A stretch of 64,000 bases of DNA from CAZGMJ01 sp964526785 (GTDB taxonomy: Bacteria; Planctomycetota; Phycisphaerae; Sedimentisphaerales; Anaerobacaceae): positions 1 to 64,000 of the forward strand of contig CAZGMJ010000028.1 of NCBI GenBank assembly GCA_964526785.1, written 5' to 3'. A program made the translations under genes and the position numbers. Below are positions 7,627 through 16,250 of this stretch, piece after piece. The notes beneath the pieces were generated by a model. It had not been told where the DNA came from. It saw nothing but the letters and a program-made list of their open reading frames with translations, and did no database searches. Numbering within the stretch: position 1 is the first letter of the stretch; every line of letters starts with the position of its first letter.

Positions 7627-8460
7627 TTGCCGGACCTATGCGGGTGCCGGACGCAGACAGTTGCCGTAAGGACAAGGACATTGCTATACTATGATCACAA
7701 CTGGCGGGTACTGGCCGAGTACGACGGCTCGAACAGCCTGCAGCAGAAGTTCGTGTTCGGCAATTATATCGACGAGGTCCTGTTCATGATCGACAGCGAC
7801 AGTACCGAATACGCCGGAACTCCTCCCGGAACCTGTTTTGCAACGAGATTGAGCGAAGAGTTCATGGGCAAGGCCGGAGGTGAAAAAGGCTCACAGGCGT
7901 ACTACCTGTACGGCGAGAACCTTTTTCGCAGACAACGCAGCCCCATGGGCTCTGCAGCCAATCGCAGTAGAAAGAGGTTTCGGGATGAGTTCCTTACCCA
8001 CGATCATCTCCACAGCCCCGCCGTACTGCTCACCCTCGGCGGTACCATCCACGAACGCTACGAGTACGACGCCTACGGCAACCCCACGATCTACACCGGC
8101 GACGGAGGCGACGGCAACTGGTTCGACGGCGATGAAACCAGCGGGGAATCATCAGCCCTGGGCAATCCCTATCTCTTCACCGGCCGGCGCGTAGACTTCC
8201 TCGACAGCAACGATCTGGTCCTGCAGTATAGCCGAAACCGCTACTACGACTACTACAGCGGGAGATGGCTGACGCAGGATCCGCTGGGATACAAACGTAA
8301 GGCCGCAGAATGCCTGAAAGATTTTCATCTCAATATTGCAGGCTTCTTGGGTGCTAAGAATTACTGTGAACCTGACGGCTTTCGCTGTGATAAGGGGGAA
8401 ACAGTTCTGCGAGAAGACCGGAAACAGAAGTGCGAGAAATTCGAATGGAGAGCAGAATGA
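7627..8460 (+). CDS. RHS-core C-terminal fragment, copy 1
   Basis: An orphan RHS segment: RVLAEYDGSNSLQQKFVFG, EYDAYGNPTIYTGDGGDG, NPYLFTGRRVDF and RYYDYYSGRWLTQDPLGY match the end of the RHS repeat core seen in large polymorphic-toxin proteins. The usual long repeat region is absent; a stop lies in frame just upstream of the TTG start at 7627, so this is a truncated module. Relative to copy 2 it carries an in-frame 59-codon insertion (see 7816-7993). The variable tip after DPLG is only about 55 residues and Cys/Lys-rich, with no recognised toxin fold. Its stop overlaps the next gene (ATGA at 8457-8460), as expected for a tip-plus-partner pair. Nucleotide identity to copy 2 is high over 7993-8290. 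Confidence 0.75.
   Translation: MPDLCGCRTQTVAVRTRTLLYYDHNWRVLAEYDGSNSLQQKFVFGNYIDEVLFMIDSDSTEYAGTPPGTCFATRLSEEFMGKAGGEKGSQAYYLYGENLFRRQRSPMGSAANRSRKRFRDEFLTHDHLHSPAVLLTLGGTIHERYEYDAYGNPTIYTGDGGDGNWFDGDETSGESSALGNPYLFTGRRVDFLDSNDLVLQYSRNRYYDYYSGRWLTQDPLGYKRKAAECLKDFHLNIAGFLGAKNYCEPDGFRCDKGETVLREDRKQKCEKFEWRAE
7816..7993. mobile_element. 178-bp in-frame insertion with 18-bp terminal inverted repeats
   Basis: Compared with RHS copies 2 and 3, copy 1 has extra sequence between the codons for DSDSTEY and THDHLHS. The insert is bounded by GGAACTCCTCCCGGAACC (7816-7833) and, on the other strand, GGAACTCATCCCGAAACC (7993-7976): 16 of 18 positions match. The insertion keeps the reading frame. No obvious target-site duplication is visible. 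It looks like a non-autonomous MITE-like or protein-coding palindromic element. Confidence 0.5.
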
Positions 8461-9545
8461 ATCAATTCAAGGCGGCCGGTCATTCGAGAACTCTCATTAT
8501 TCTCATACTGGCGTTGACCATCTTCATATCTTCCGGGGTTCTGTTCATCTGTTTCTTAAAGGATGCGGATAGACCGAGTGCAGAGGGCTACAACTCCGAA
8601 TGGATACGCCATGTGAAGAGCATCTCCGATGTTCAATATACACCGGAAGAAGTAGTTGAAACACTTGAGCAGCAGAAGACGATAAAGACGCAAGAAATGT
8701 ATGATGCCGCCTGCTTCTACGTGTACCATGCAGATGAGCGCGTGGTGAAACAGCTCATCGCAAATCGCCGCTTTGAAATGGACGTTCGGTTGCCCGAAGA
8801 CCCCAATGCCCGCGTGTCCGCCCCAAGATGTGGTGCATCAGGACGTTTTCTCGTGCCACTCGACTTGGGACCACAAATCCTGACCGATATCTATCATCGC
8901 GAATTGCTGCGGTACGCTACGGTCAAGAATGCCGATGCTCGATTTGTGTATTTCTTGTTGCGCTCGGCACCTGATAACACTCCAGAAAGCACCCATTTCC
9001 AGCGCATATTCCATGACGACATTATGGCATATCTTAGCATATACGCAAACTACCGAGACTGGCCAACGCTTACCAACGAGGCTAGACAATGCATCGTTGA
9101 TTATCCCTGCGGATGGCGAAGTTGGGAATCTATTGACGAAGTTTTGAAACTGGCGTTGCAAGAAGGAGCCGAAGTTGCTTATGTTCTGTATTTTGAACGT
9201 TATGCTGATAATTACCAGTCGTTTTCAGGTGACTATCTCGTCGACGCCGTCGACAAGACGCACCGATACGAGTTCAAACACATCTTTCGCGGCTGGCGCA
9301 GTAACGATGTCCGCGGGACGACCCTCATTGAGAATGTCACATCTGACACGGCCGTCATCGAAATACCGTATGTTGAAGAAGTGTTCTCCATGCTCAGAAA
9401 CGGCGAGGACATTCTGTCTCTGGTTGAAGTCTTACCTGGCAATATGATGAGAATTCCCTTAATACTAGCAGATACCGTAGAATTGGAGTACCGAGTCCGT
9501 GTTAGCGCATTGTGGTGGCATCGATACTATATGACACAATTGTAA
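8457..9545 (+). CDS. membrane-anchored protein coupled to RHS copy 1, unknown function
   Basis: 362 residues from ATG 8457, chosen because it overlaps the upstream stop and has GGAGAG upstream. A single N-terminal membrane segment (TLIILILALTIFISSGVLFICF) is followed by a soluble, presumably extracytoplasmic domain of about 320 residues, mixed in character, with no motif I recognise. Position directly behind a truncated RHS tip, with translational coupling, suggests a partner or immunity protein; that is inference. Less GC-rich than the housekeeping flanks. The next RHS fragment resumes in the same frame right after its TAA stop. Confidence 0.65.
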   Translation: MNQFKAAGHSRTLIILILALTIFISSGVLFICFLKDADRPSAEGYNSEWIRHVKSISDVQYTPEEVVETLEQQKTIKTQEMYDAACFYVYHADERVVKQLIANRRFEMDVRLPEDPNARVSAPRCGASGRFLVPLDLGPQILTDIYHRELLRYATVKNADARFVYFLLRSAPDNTPESTHFQRIFHDDIMAYLSIYANYRDWPTLTNEARQCIVDYPCGWRSWESIDEVLKLALQEGAEVAYVLYFERYADNYQSFSGDYLVDAVDKTHRYEFKHIFRGWRSNDVRGTTLIENVTSDTAVIEIPYVEEVFSMLRNGEDILSLVEVLPGNMMRIPLILADTVELEYRVRVSALWWHRYYMTQL

Positions 9546-9593
9546 CCGTATAGAAACCGTGGAATTAAGAACGCATTTGACGAGGTCCTGTTC

Positions 9594-10679
9594 ATGATCG
9601 ACAGCGACAGCACCGAATACTACTACACGCACGATCATCTCCACAGCCCCGCCGTACTGCTCACCCTCGGCGGTACCATCCACGAACGCTACGAGTACGA
9701 CGCCTACGGCAACCCCACGATCTACACCGGCGACGGCGGAGACGGCAACTGGTTCGACGGCGACGAAACCAGCGGCGATTCCTCAGCCCTCGGCAACCCC
9801 TACCTCTTCACGGGGCGGCGCGTAGACTTCCTCGATAGCAACGATCTGGTCCTGCAGTACAATCGAAATCGCTACTACGACTACTACAGCGGAAGGTGGC
9901 TGACACAGGGTCCGCTGGGGATTGTGCCGAATGCACATCGAAATCAATTTAATCCAGATCGACAGTATCAAGATGGATTGAGCTTGTATGAATACGTTGG
10001 TTCCAGACCAGTATCAAACCGTGATTACGTGGGTCTGAAATTGAAAGGGATATGCCCATCAGGAAAATGGTGGTTTGGCGGGAAGGTCAGCACTACCCAT
10101 GGGTTCGGTTGTACTGTTCAAACCGGACGAATCAAATGGGCTTGCAGACAACGAAGAGTCCGCTGGTTCAACATTTACAAATGTACTAATTCGGCGGATG
10201 ATTTTGAGCAGCCTGTGTATAGGCAAGCTATTGTAGAGGGAAGGATATGGATTGCCGGTATTGCTGGTGGTGCTGGCATCGGAAGAACCTACGTGAAAGG
10301 CAGCACAACAGGAGCAAAAACTGGTGAGGAACTTGCTGGCATCTCATGGTCACGTCCAGGCGTTTCAGTTTCGTGCGTTTTCGGGGGAGCCAGTATTTCC
10401 GGCGGGGGAGATGATCGATCCGGAGGCGCCGGCCTCTATTTGACTGGCTTGGGAGTTGGGTTCGACCTCATTTGTGGTCAGTACACTAGGATCACGGAGC
10501 CCTACTACGAATCAGTGCCCAAACCCTTTGACTATGACCAAGCACTTTTGGTGCGATATGGTCACTGCGAGAAGACTGACGTCCGAGAAGCTACTTCTGC
10601 TGAGAGAAGGTGGGAGGACGTACCAGAGACGGAGGGTCCTTCTGTACACTGGAAACCAAGAGAACAAGACGGAAAGTAA
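9594..10679 (+). CDS. RHS-core C-terminal fragment with variable tip, copy 2
   Basis: 361 residues. The first ~105 repeat the RHS core of copy 1 almost exactly, starting abruptly at 9579 within the codons for DEVLF, so the module is 5' truncated. The hinge reads LSLYEYVGSRPVSNRDYVGL; the usual DPxG end of the core is eroded to RDYVG. The remaining ~225 residues are a distinct tip with a Cys/Trp-rich part (ICPSGKWWFG ... RIKWACRQRRVRW) and a glycine-rich hydrophobic part (AGIAGGAGIG, GGASISGGGDDRSGGAG). No known toxin motif is visible. If functional, this is the most likely effector of the island. The following gene encodes a membrane protein. Confidence 0.75.
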   Translation: MIDSDSTEYYYTHDHLHSPAVLLTLGGTIHERYEYDAYGNPTIYTGDGGDGNWFDGDETSGDSSALGNPYLFTGRRVDFLDSNDLVLQYNRNRYYDYYSGRWLTQGPLGIVPNAHRNQFNPDRQYQDGLSLYEYVGSRPVSNRDYVGLKLKGICPSGKWWFGGKVSTTHGFGCTVQTGRIKWACRQRRVRWFNIYKCTNSADDFEQPVYRQAIVEGRIWIAGIAGGAGIGRTYVKGSTTGAKTGEELAGISWSRPGVSVSCVFGGASISGGGDDRSGGAGLYLTGLGVGFDLICGQYTRITEPYYESVPKPFDYDQALLVRYGHCEKTDVREATSAERRWEDVPETEGPSVHWKPREQDGK

Positions 10680-10717
10680 TTCTCATAGATTCGCGTTCAG
10701 ATGTGAGAATAGAAGGC

Positions 10718-11488
10718 ATGGTCAACACCATTGTGGAAAGGATCCAGTCAATGCGCCTGCATGGACATACTACGACTGATGCTCCGAAAGGGGGTCAGAG
10801 TCTCAATATCGTCATCATCCTCGCGGCAGTCTTCGTAGCAGCCGTTCTCCTATTGTGGGCCATCGCGAGAAAAGGATTATCTCATTTAGAGCAACAGGAT
10901 AAAATCGAGAGGTTGCATGAATTGGCCGAATCTTTGCGTAAAGACATGAGAATGAATGAGACTGCAGAGCAGCCACTGTGGGGTGCAAATCTTGATCGTA
11001 TGGAGAGGGTTGTGAACATCCTGTCGAATTCAACAATTGATCAGAGCGTTATTACATACATTGTGTGTATTTCACAAATGAATGAAGAGGGGAGAGTACT
11101 ACTTGACCTGAGATTCGTGGACGAAAGCGATCTTGCACTGCAAGTCAACTATTGTGAACGGAAGAACAGTTCCGATCTTGGCGATGTCTTTGCTACGTCA
11201 CAAATGCTGGACACTTTGACTTCTAGGAATACAGAAGTAAGAATGGTATTCGCGGGTGTGAAAGCTGACAACACTCTGCGGGATGGATCGGAGCCGTATA
11301 GTGCACAGGATTATGTGGACGATATGTTTCCGCTTTTCCTAGTACCCGAAGAGATGTTCAAGAAGATTGTTACAGGGCACGGGCAGTTCATTCTCCTTGA
11401 TAAGCAAGGAAATGTCCTGGATCGAGCCAGACTAGACGACTTTGACTACGGTGTTCGGGACAAGAGGATCGAGGCGACTCCGATGTGA
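10718..11488 (+). CDS. membrane-anchored protein following RHS copy 2, unknown function
   Basis: 256 residues from ATG 10718; the open frame extends to 10610 but that part overlaps the RHS tip. One membrane segment (IVIILAAVFVAAVLLLWAI, about residues 28-46), then a coiled-coil-like stretch (residues about 48-80) and a mixed alpha/beta domain. Topology parallels the gene behind RHS copy 1, but I see no clear sequence similarity between them. A putative immunity or partner role is inferred from position only. Confidence 0.6.
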   Translation: MVNTIVERIQSMRLHGHTTTDAPKGGQSLNIVIILAAVFVAAVLLLWAIARKGLSHLEQQDKIERLHELAESLRKDMRMNETAEQPLWGANLDRMERVVNILSNSTIDQSVITYIVCISQMNEEGRVLLDLRFVDESDLALQVNYCERKNSSDLGDVFATSQMLDTLTSRNTEVRMVFAGVKADNTLRDGSEPYSAQDYVDDMFPLFLVPEEMFKKIVTGHGQFILLDKQGNVLDRARLDDFDYGVRDKRIEATPM

Positions 11489-11767
11489 ATGGCACATCTG
11501 CATGAATATCGCTTCGAAACCCGACGTGCACTGGCCGAGTACGACGGCTCGAACAGCCTGCAGCGGAAGTTCGCCTACGGCAATACCATCGACGAGGTTC
11601 TGTTCATGATCGACAGCGACAGCACCGAATACTACTACGCTCACGATGATCTGCACGGCCCCGCACTGCGGCCTATTTCCGCCAGCAGTGCCCCCTGGAA
11701 GAGGGGAGTACACCAAATATTCCATGACCGAGCCGGAGACTTGAAGTTCGCAACAGGGTCAGCATGA
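11489..11767 (+). pseudogene. RHS-core remnant, copy 3
   Basis: A short fragment of the same RHS core: LAEYDGSNSLQRKFAYG and IDEVLFMIDSDSTEYYY match copies 1 and 2 closely, then homology stops abruptly after DDLHGPA near 11665 and the frame runs into unrelated sequence. About 90 residues, no tip domain. It begins directly behind the stop of the 10718 gene. Clearly a decayed or recombination-derived remnant. Confidence 0.7.
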
Positions 11768-11768
11768 T

Positions 11769-11942
11769 ATGAAATCTGAAGAGAAAACGAGAAAGCACAG
11801 CTGCGACGGCAATACGGCCTGTTATCTTCTCTGCGTGTGCCTCACGAGTCTTGCGACAGGTACCACAGTTGATGCGGCAGATTGTGATTCTGAGGGGGCG
11901 CTGAGATTCTTTTCCATGACAGAATATCGTGACGCTCGATAA
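11769..11942 (+). CDS. short open frame behind RHS remnant, possible truncated secreted protein
   Basis: 57 codons from ATG 11769, one base after the stop of RHS copy 3. After a basic, polar start there is a hydrophobic segment (ACYLLCVCLTSLATG) ending near a possible AxA-like cleavage site, then a short acidic tail. It fits the island's pattern of an exported or membrane protein after each RHS fragment, but it is short and could be a remnant or chance frame. Confidence 0.3.
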   Translation: MKSEEKTRKHSCDGNTACYLLCVCLTSLATGTTVDAADCDSEGALRFFSMTEYRDAR

Positions 11943-12083
11943 TCGAAGGAAGGGAGAAACAGGCGACATACGGCATGTCTGCATGAAGGGGCCGTATTGC
12001 GCGTACTCGATTAATGACTCGCTATTTGCCCTTCATCCGATGATGAAGATGCGCAGGCCGCTAACGCCGGTCCAGACTTCTGT

Positions 12084-12635
12084 CTACTTGTCGACAACGT
12101 TGATCTTCACCATGTTTGAAATCATGAAGCCCTTGTCCCACGATTCGATCCTGCGCATGGCGACAAGGTGGTACGTTCCAGGCTCCTTGATGTCAAATAT
12201 GGGGTAGATGTCAAACCAGTGGGCTGTTGTCTGACCGGGCTTGACCTCCTTGCGCAAAACTGAGAACACAGAGGGGGGCTTGTCCCAGTTTTCTTCGATC
12301 TTCTTCATATAGTCAGTAGTGGGTACTGCCCGCCCATCCGGGAAGAACAATCCCAGTCTGTACAGCGATCTGGACCTGCGTATTCCCTGCAGCACAATTT
12401 CTGTTTCACCCGAGTTTTTGATCAGGACTTTGATCCCAATTGGCCCTCCCAATCGGTACTGCTCTTTGTCCGGCTCGATCGACATCGCCACTGCCCGAAA
12501 GGAATTTCCGTAAACGTGCTCATCTTTTCTTATCATCGGGTCTGTCTCATGATCGTTTTGCCTGGCTGCATCAAGGCCAATGGCAAACAGCACACATGGC
12601 AGAATTCCGGCAGTCACGAGATGTTTGCGCGTCAC
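12084..12635 (-). CDS. secreted protein with a BsuPI/Ig-like beta-sandwich, unknown function
   Basis: 183 residues from a GTG at 12635, chosen because GGGAGG lies 8 bp upstream; the in-frame ATG at 12677 is less likely. N-terminal signal peptide (HLVTAGILPCVLFAIGLDAA). The mature part looks all-beta: KEQYRLGGPIGIKVLIKNSG is typical of a strand pair in BsuPI-type or other Ig-like domains, and a second segment ends GTYHLVAMRRIES. No catalytic residues are evident. It closes the accessory island on the minus strand. Confidence 0.7.
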   Translation of the reverse strand: MTRKHLVTAGILPCVLFAIGLDAARQNDHETDPMIRKDEHVYGNSFRAVAMSIEPDKEQYRLGGPIGIKVLIKNSGETEIVLQGIRRSRSLYRLGLFFPDGRAVPTTDYMKKIEENWDKPPSVFSVLRKEVKPGQTTAHWFDIYPIFDIKEPGTYHLVAMRRIESWDKGFMISNMVKINVVDK

Positions 12636-13016
12636 TTTGCGTACCTCCCAAATGGATTCAGTCAATTTACAGGCCAATCTCAGACTTATTCGCAGTCCGG
12701 ATACGGCGGGTCATTCTTCGCGGGGTCTTTCCCTGCGGCACTTGCCATTTGACTCGATAGCTCTTACGCCTGCACTCAAACATGGCCGATAATACCCGAA
12801 CCAGGAGGTCGGTTCCAAGTATCCCGTCAGCAACATGGGCAATATATTCTCAGAAAGGACTGCCATACCATGACTGGGGCTTCGTCCGGGGGACGAAGGG
12901 CTTGCATCTTCAGGGCGGGTGCACTACGATGGTGACGTGCCGGCCGGGATTTGGGGATGTGCAGGGTTCGGTGGCCGGCATGGATCGATGAGAGCTTGTT
13001 GAATGGGAACGCATAT
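12636..13016. other. intergenic stretch, nothing recognised
   Basis: About 380 bases between divergently transcribed genes (12084-12635 minus, 13017 plus). Several small open frames overlap here on both strands but none has a ribosome site or plausible product. Promoters for both flanking genes should be here; no convincing consensus was seen. Confidence 0.4.
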
Positions 13017-16000
13017 ATGACTCGACTCTGTGTACTTCTGGTCGGCATGCTGGCCGGTTCTTTGTGTTGCGCCGAAGCGGCGGCGGATGCTGTCGATACG
13101 TCAATGTCGGACGGTACGGCGGCCGGGACCTCCTGTCTCGTTACGGATTTCAGCGGGGGGTTCGACTACAGCTATCTTTCGTTCGAGAAATCCGCGGCGG
13201 TTGCCGACGGCGTTGCGCGCATCGTCGCTGAGAACGGCAAAGGTGGAAGCGGGATTATTCAGCGATGGGATTTCGGGCAGTTTGGTGCATACTCGCCCGC
13301 AATCCGGGCCAAGGCGGGTCTGAAGAACCAGGCAAAGCAAGTCAAGCTGAGCTTTAACGCGAGCGGCGGCAAGCGGCTTTTTGCATACGACATTGAGACG
13401 CTTGGGCAGGATGCGTTTGTTCTTCTGCTGCCCGAGCACGGCCTGGCCCTTTCGCCTGCGGTCGCAAACGAGCCGAATCAGGCGTTCGATCCTGCAGAGA
13501 TAGAGGGGCTTCAGATTCAGGGGGACTGGTCGAGCGGGGCGGTAGACGTGCTTATCGACAAGATCGAACTGGTCGCCCCGACGGCGGAGATGAAGGCTCA
13601 GCGGGCGGCCTACAGGGAGGAACTCCAGCGCAAGCGGGAGCGCGAGGCGCGGGCTGCGCAACGCAGGCGAGAGGAGACGGCGAAGCTGCTGGCGGGTGCG
13701 CCGCATCCGGCGGACGGGCCGGACGTTCGTCACGTCGGCATGGTCGCGGCGGATACCATTTCACTCATCATCGAGGCTGGGGAGATAGTCCTGAGAAGGC
13801 AGACGCCTTATGTTCCAAAGACAGGGGACAAGATCCGACTGGGCAAGAAGGGCGAGAGCAAGAAGGTGTTGTGCTGGAAGGAGGGGGAGGTTGTCGAGGC
13901 TGCCAAGGGCACTTATCTGCTGCGTGATACAGACGGTAGCGGCCGGCTCGAAGAGATGGGGCCGCTTGTGGAAGATCGGAGTCTACTGGCCCCGGGTCCG
14001 GCGTACGAGGGAACAGCGATGACCGTCGCGACCATCGATCAGCCGCGTGCATACCGGATTGTGTCCGCAGGCGATCTGCACTTCCGCACACCCGCGCACC
14101 CGGCGGCAGTCTTCGTCAAGAGCAAGCCGACGGGGCAGGCGGACGGAAAGACTTCTGTGCGGTATCATGTCTATCTTCGGCTGAGCGAGCCGCTCGAACA
14201 GGGGGCGGACTACACGATCGAGATGGTGGGCGTGAACACGCGCCAGAAGCAGGTGAAATTCAGGAACGAACCTCGGCAGGTGCGCAGCGAGGCCGTTCAT
14301 GTGACGCAGATTGGGTATCGGCCGAGCGATCCTTTCAAGCGCGCGTATCTGTCGCTGTGGATGGGGACCGGCGGGGCGGCTGCATACGAGGTCGATCGCT
14401 TCGAACTTGTGGATGCCACGACGGGACGGACCGCCCATACGGGCCAGGTTGTGCCGGGCTTTGCGGCGGACCGCAAGGAGAGCATTCGCGGCAAGAAGAA
14501 CAACACGCAGACAAACGTGTACTACCTCGACTTCCACGAGTTCGACAGGCCGGGGACATATCGCGTGTTTGTGCCCGGTGTCGGGGTGAGCTATCCGTTT
14601 GATGTCGCGGAGGATGTCTGGGCCAAAGCGTTTTCGACGTCGATGCACGGCTTTCTGTCGCATCGCAGCGGGATTGGACTGGGGGCTCCGTTCACTGAAT
14701 ATGAGCGGCCCCGGCCCATGCATCCGGCGGACGGGTTCGGCGTGTTCGAGCTGGACGTGACGTACTGGACGGGGGAGGCCGATGCGGTCAATCGCAGTCT
14801 GCGGCGTCTGCTTGGATCGGAACCGGAGGCGTCGCGGCTTACGGAGTACCCGGGCGCCTGGGGCGGCTATATGGACGCGGGCGACTGGGATCGCCGGAGC
14901 CAGCATCTGATTGCGACATGGGTGCATCTGGAATTGCTGGACTGCTTTGGCGCGTATTTCGAACGGTGCAAGCTGGCTTTGCCCCCGAATGAGGCCAATG
15001 ACGGGCTGCCTGATATTCTCAACGAGGCGTTGTGGAACCTCGATTTCTATCGTCGTCTGCAGCGGGGTCACGGTGGAGTCGGAGGAGGGGTCGAATCGAC
15101 GTCGCATCCGGTGCCGGGCGAGGCGAGTTGGCAGGAATCGCTGCTGGTCGGGACTTTCGCGCCCGATCCGGAGACATCGCTCCGGTATGCGGCCTGTGCG
15201 GCAACGGCGGCGCGGCTGCTTGAACAGTATGACAAGGCACTGGCTGCGACATACGCGTCCAGTGCGGTTCGGGCATGGAACTGGGCGAATGCGAATGAGG
15301 ACGGGGCGATCAGGTCGGAGAGTACGAGGACCAACAGCCGCGGGGGCAAGAGTCCGGACAAGCTGCGCGAATCCGTTCGCGACATGCGGGCGCTGGCCGC
15401 GGCGGCTCTGTACCGACTGACCGGCCGGGCCGAATACCACGAGGCATTCAAACAGTGCTCGCTGCTGGTGCTCGGGGACGTGGATCCGGGCAAGCAACTC
15501 CATTCGATTTTTGCGTACGCGCGGCTATCCGACAGGCTGGCCGATTTGCGACTACAGCAGAAGGCGATCGACTGGTTTGAGGATGCTGCGGAGGACAGCA
15601 TGGAATTCGCCGGCGGCAATGCATTCGGCATCACGTGTCGTGTGCCGATGCTTCCGCTGATCGGCTATGTCGGCTACTATTCCGTGCCGGAAACATCGCT
15701 GGGGGCGATCCTTCCCAGGGCTCACTATCTTACGGGCAAGCAGGAGTATCTACAGGGGGCTCTGGCCGCAGCACATTTCTCAGCCGGGGCGAATCCGATG
15801 AATATGACGTTCACGACGGGCCTCGGGCACCGGTGCCCGAAACATCCGTTGCACGTGGACAGCCAACATGCGGGCATTGCGGCTCCTACAGGGATCACCG
15901 TGTACGGTATCAACGACCCGGCGATGTCCGGCGGCCACCTGGACTGGGCCCACACATGGTATCTGCGAAACAGCATGATCCCGAACAGCCGGAGTTGGCC

Positions 16001-16124
16001 GGCCGCCGAGTTCTATGTTGATCTGGGCAACTGGCCGCCCGTGAATGAATACACGGTGCACCAGACATTTGCGCCGATCAGCTTCTACTGGGGCTATCTG
16101 GCGGCTCGACCAGGCGGCAAGTAG
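13017..16124 (+). CDS. secreted glycoside hydrolase family 9 (endoglucanase-type)
   Basis: 1035 residues from ATG 13017, which starts a clear signal peptide (LCVLLVGMLAGSLCCAEAAA). The front half (to about residue 430) contains beta-rich domains and a charged coiled-coil-like segment near residues 190-225. Next comes a CelD-type N-terminal Ig-like domain (HVTQIGYRPSDPFKRAYLS). The GH9 (alpha/alpha)6 barrel covers about residues 540-1035, with GGYMDAGDWDRR (Asp620 and Asp623 are the family base/nucleophile aspartates), the LPDILNEALWNLDF helix, and a C-terminal VNEYTVHQ with Glu1011 as likely general acid. Endo- or exo-beta-glucanase on beta-1,4-linked glycans is expected; the exact substrate is not shown. 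It heads a plus-strand cluster with the next two genes. Confidence 0.9.
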   Translation: MTRLCVLLVGMLAGSLCCAEAAADAVDTSMSDGTAAGTSCLVTDFSGGFDYSYLSFEKSAAVADGVARIVAENGKGGSGIIQRWDFGQFGAYSPAIRAKAGLKNQAKQVKLSFNASGGKRLFAYDIETLGQDAFVLLLPEHGLALSPAVANEPNQAFDPAEIEGLQIQGDWSSGAVDVLIDKIELVAPTAEMKAQRAAYREELQRKREREARAAQRRREETAKLLAGAPHPADGPDVRHVGMVAADTISLIIEAGEIVLRRQTPYVPKTGDKIRLGKKGESKKVLCWKEGEVVEAAKGTYLLRDTDGSGRLEEMGPLVEDRSLLAPGPAYEGTAMTVATIDQPRAYRIVSAGDLHFRTPAHPAAVFVKSKPTGQADGKTSVRYHVYLRLSEPLEQGADYTIEMVGVNTRQKQVKFRNEPRQVRSEAVHVTQIGYRPSDPFKRAYLSLWMGTGGAAAYEVDRFELVDATTGRTAHTGQVVPGFAADRKESIRGKKNNTQTNVYYLDFHEFDRPGTYRVFVPGVGVSYPFDVAEDVWAKAFSTSMHGFLSHRSGIGLGAPFTEYERPRPMHPADGFGVFELDVTYWTGEADAVNRSLRRLLGSEPEASRLTEYPGAWGGYMDAGDWDRRSQHLIATWVHLELLDCFGAYFERCKLALPPNEANDGLPDILNEALWNLDFYRRLQRGHGGVGGGVESTSHPVPGEASWQESLLVGTFAPDPETSLRYAACAATAARLLEQYDKALAATYASSAVRAWNWANANEDGAIRSESTRTNSRGGKSPDKLRESVRDMRALAAAALYRLTGRAEYHEAFKQCSLLVLGDVDPGKQLHSIFAYARLSDRLADLRLQQKAIDWFEDAAEDSMEFAGGNAFGITCRVPMLPLIGYVGYYSVPETSLGAILPRAHYLTGKQEYLQGALAAAHFSAGANPMNMTFTTGLGHRCPKHPLHVDSQHAGIAAPTGITVYGINDPAMSGGHLDWAHTWYLRNSMIPNSRSWPAAEFYVDLGNWPPVNEYTVHQTFAPISFYWGYLAARPGGK

Positions 16125-16250
16125 GGATCGGGACGCATGCACGGATGCGGCTTGCGGCGGCCAAGTCTGTGAAATCCAGGGCCTGACTCGGTTACTATTG
16201 ACCGTGCCGTGGGCGGGGATACTGATTATAGGCTATATGGTGAATCGTGA

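Noticed and set aside
13983..15503. 506-codon minus-strand open frame
   Set aside because: Antisense to the GH9 gene; no start signal and Arg/Pro-rich.
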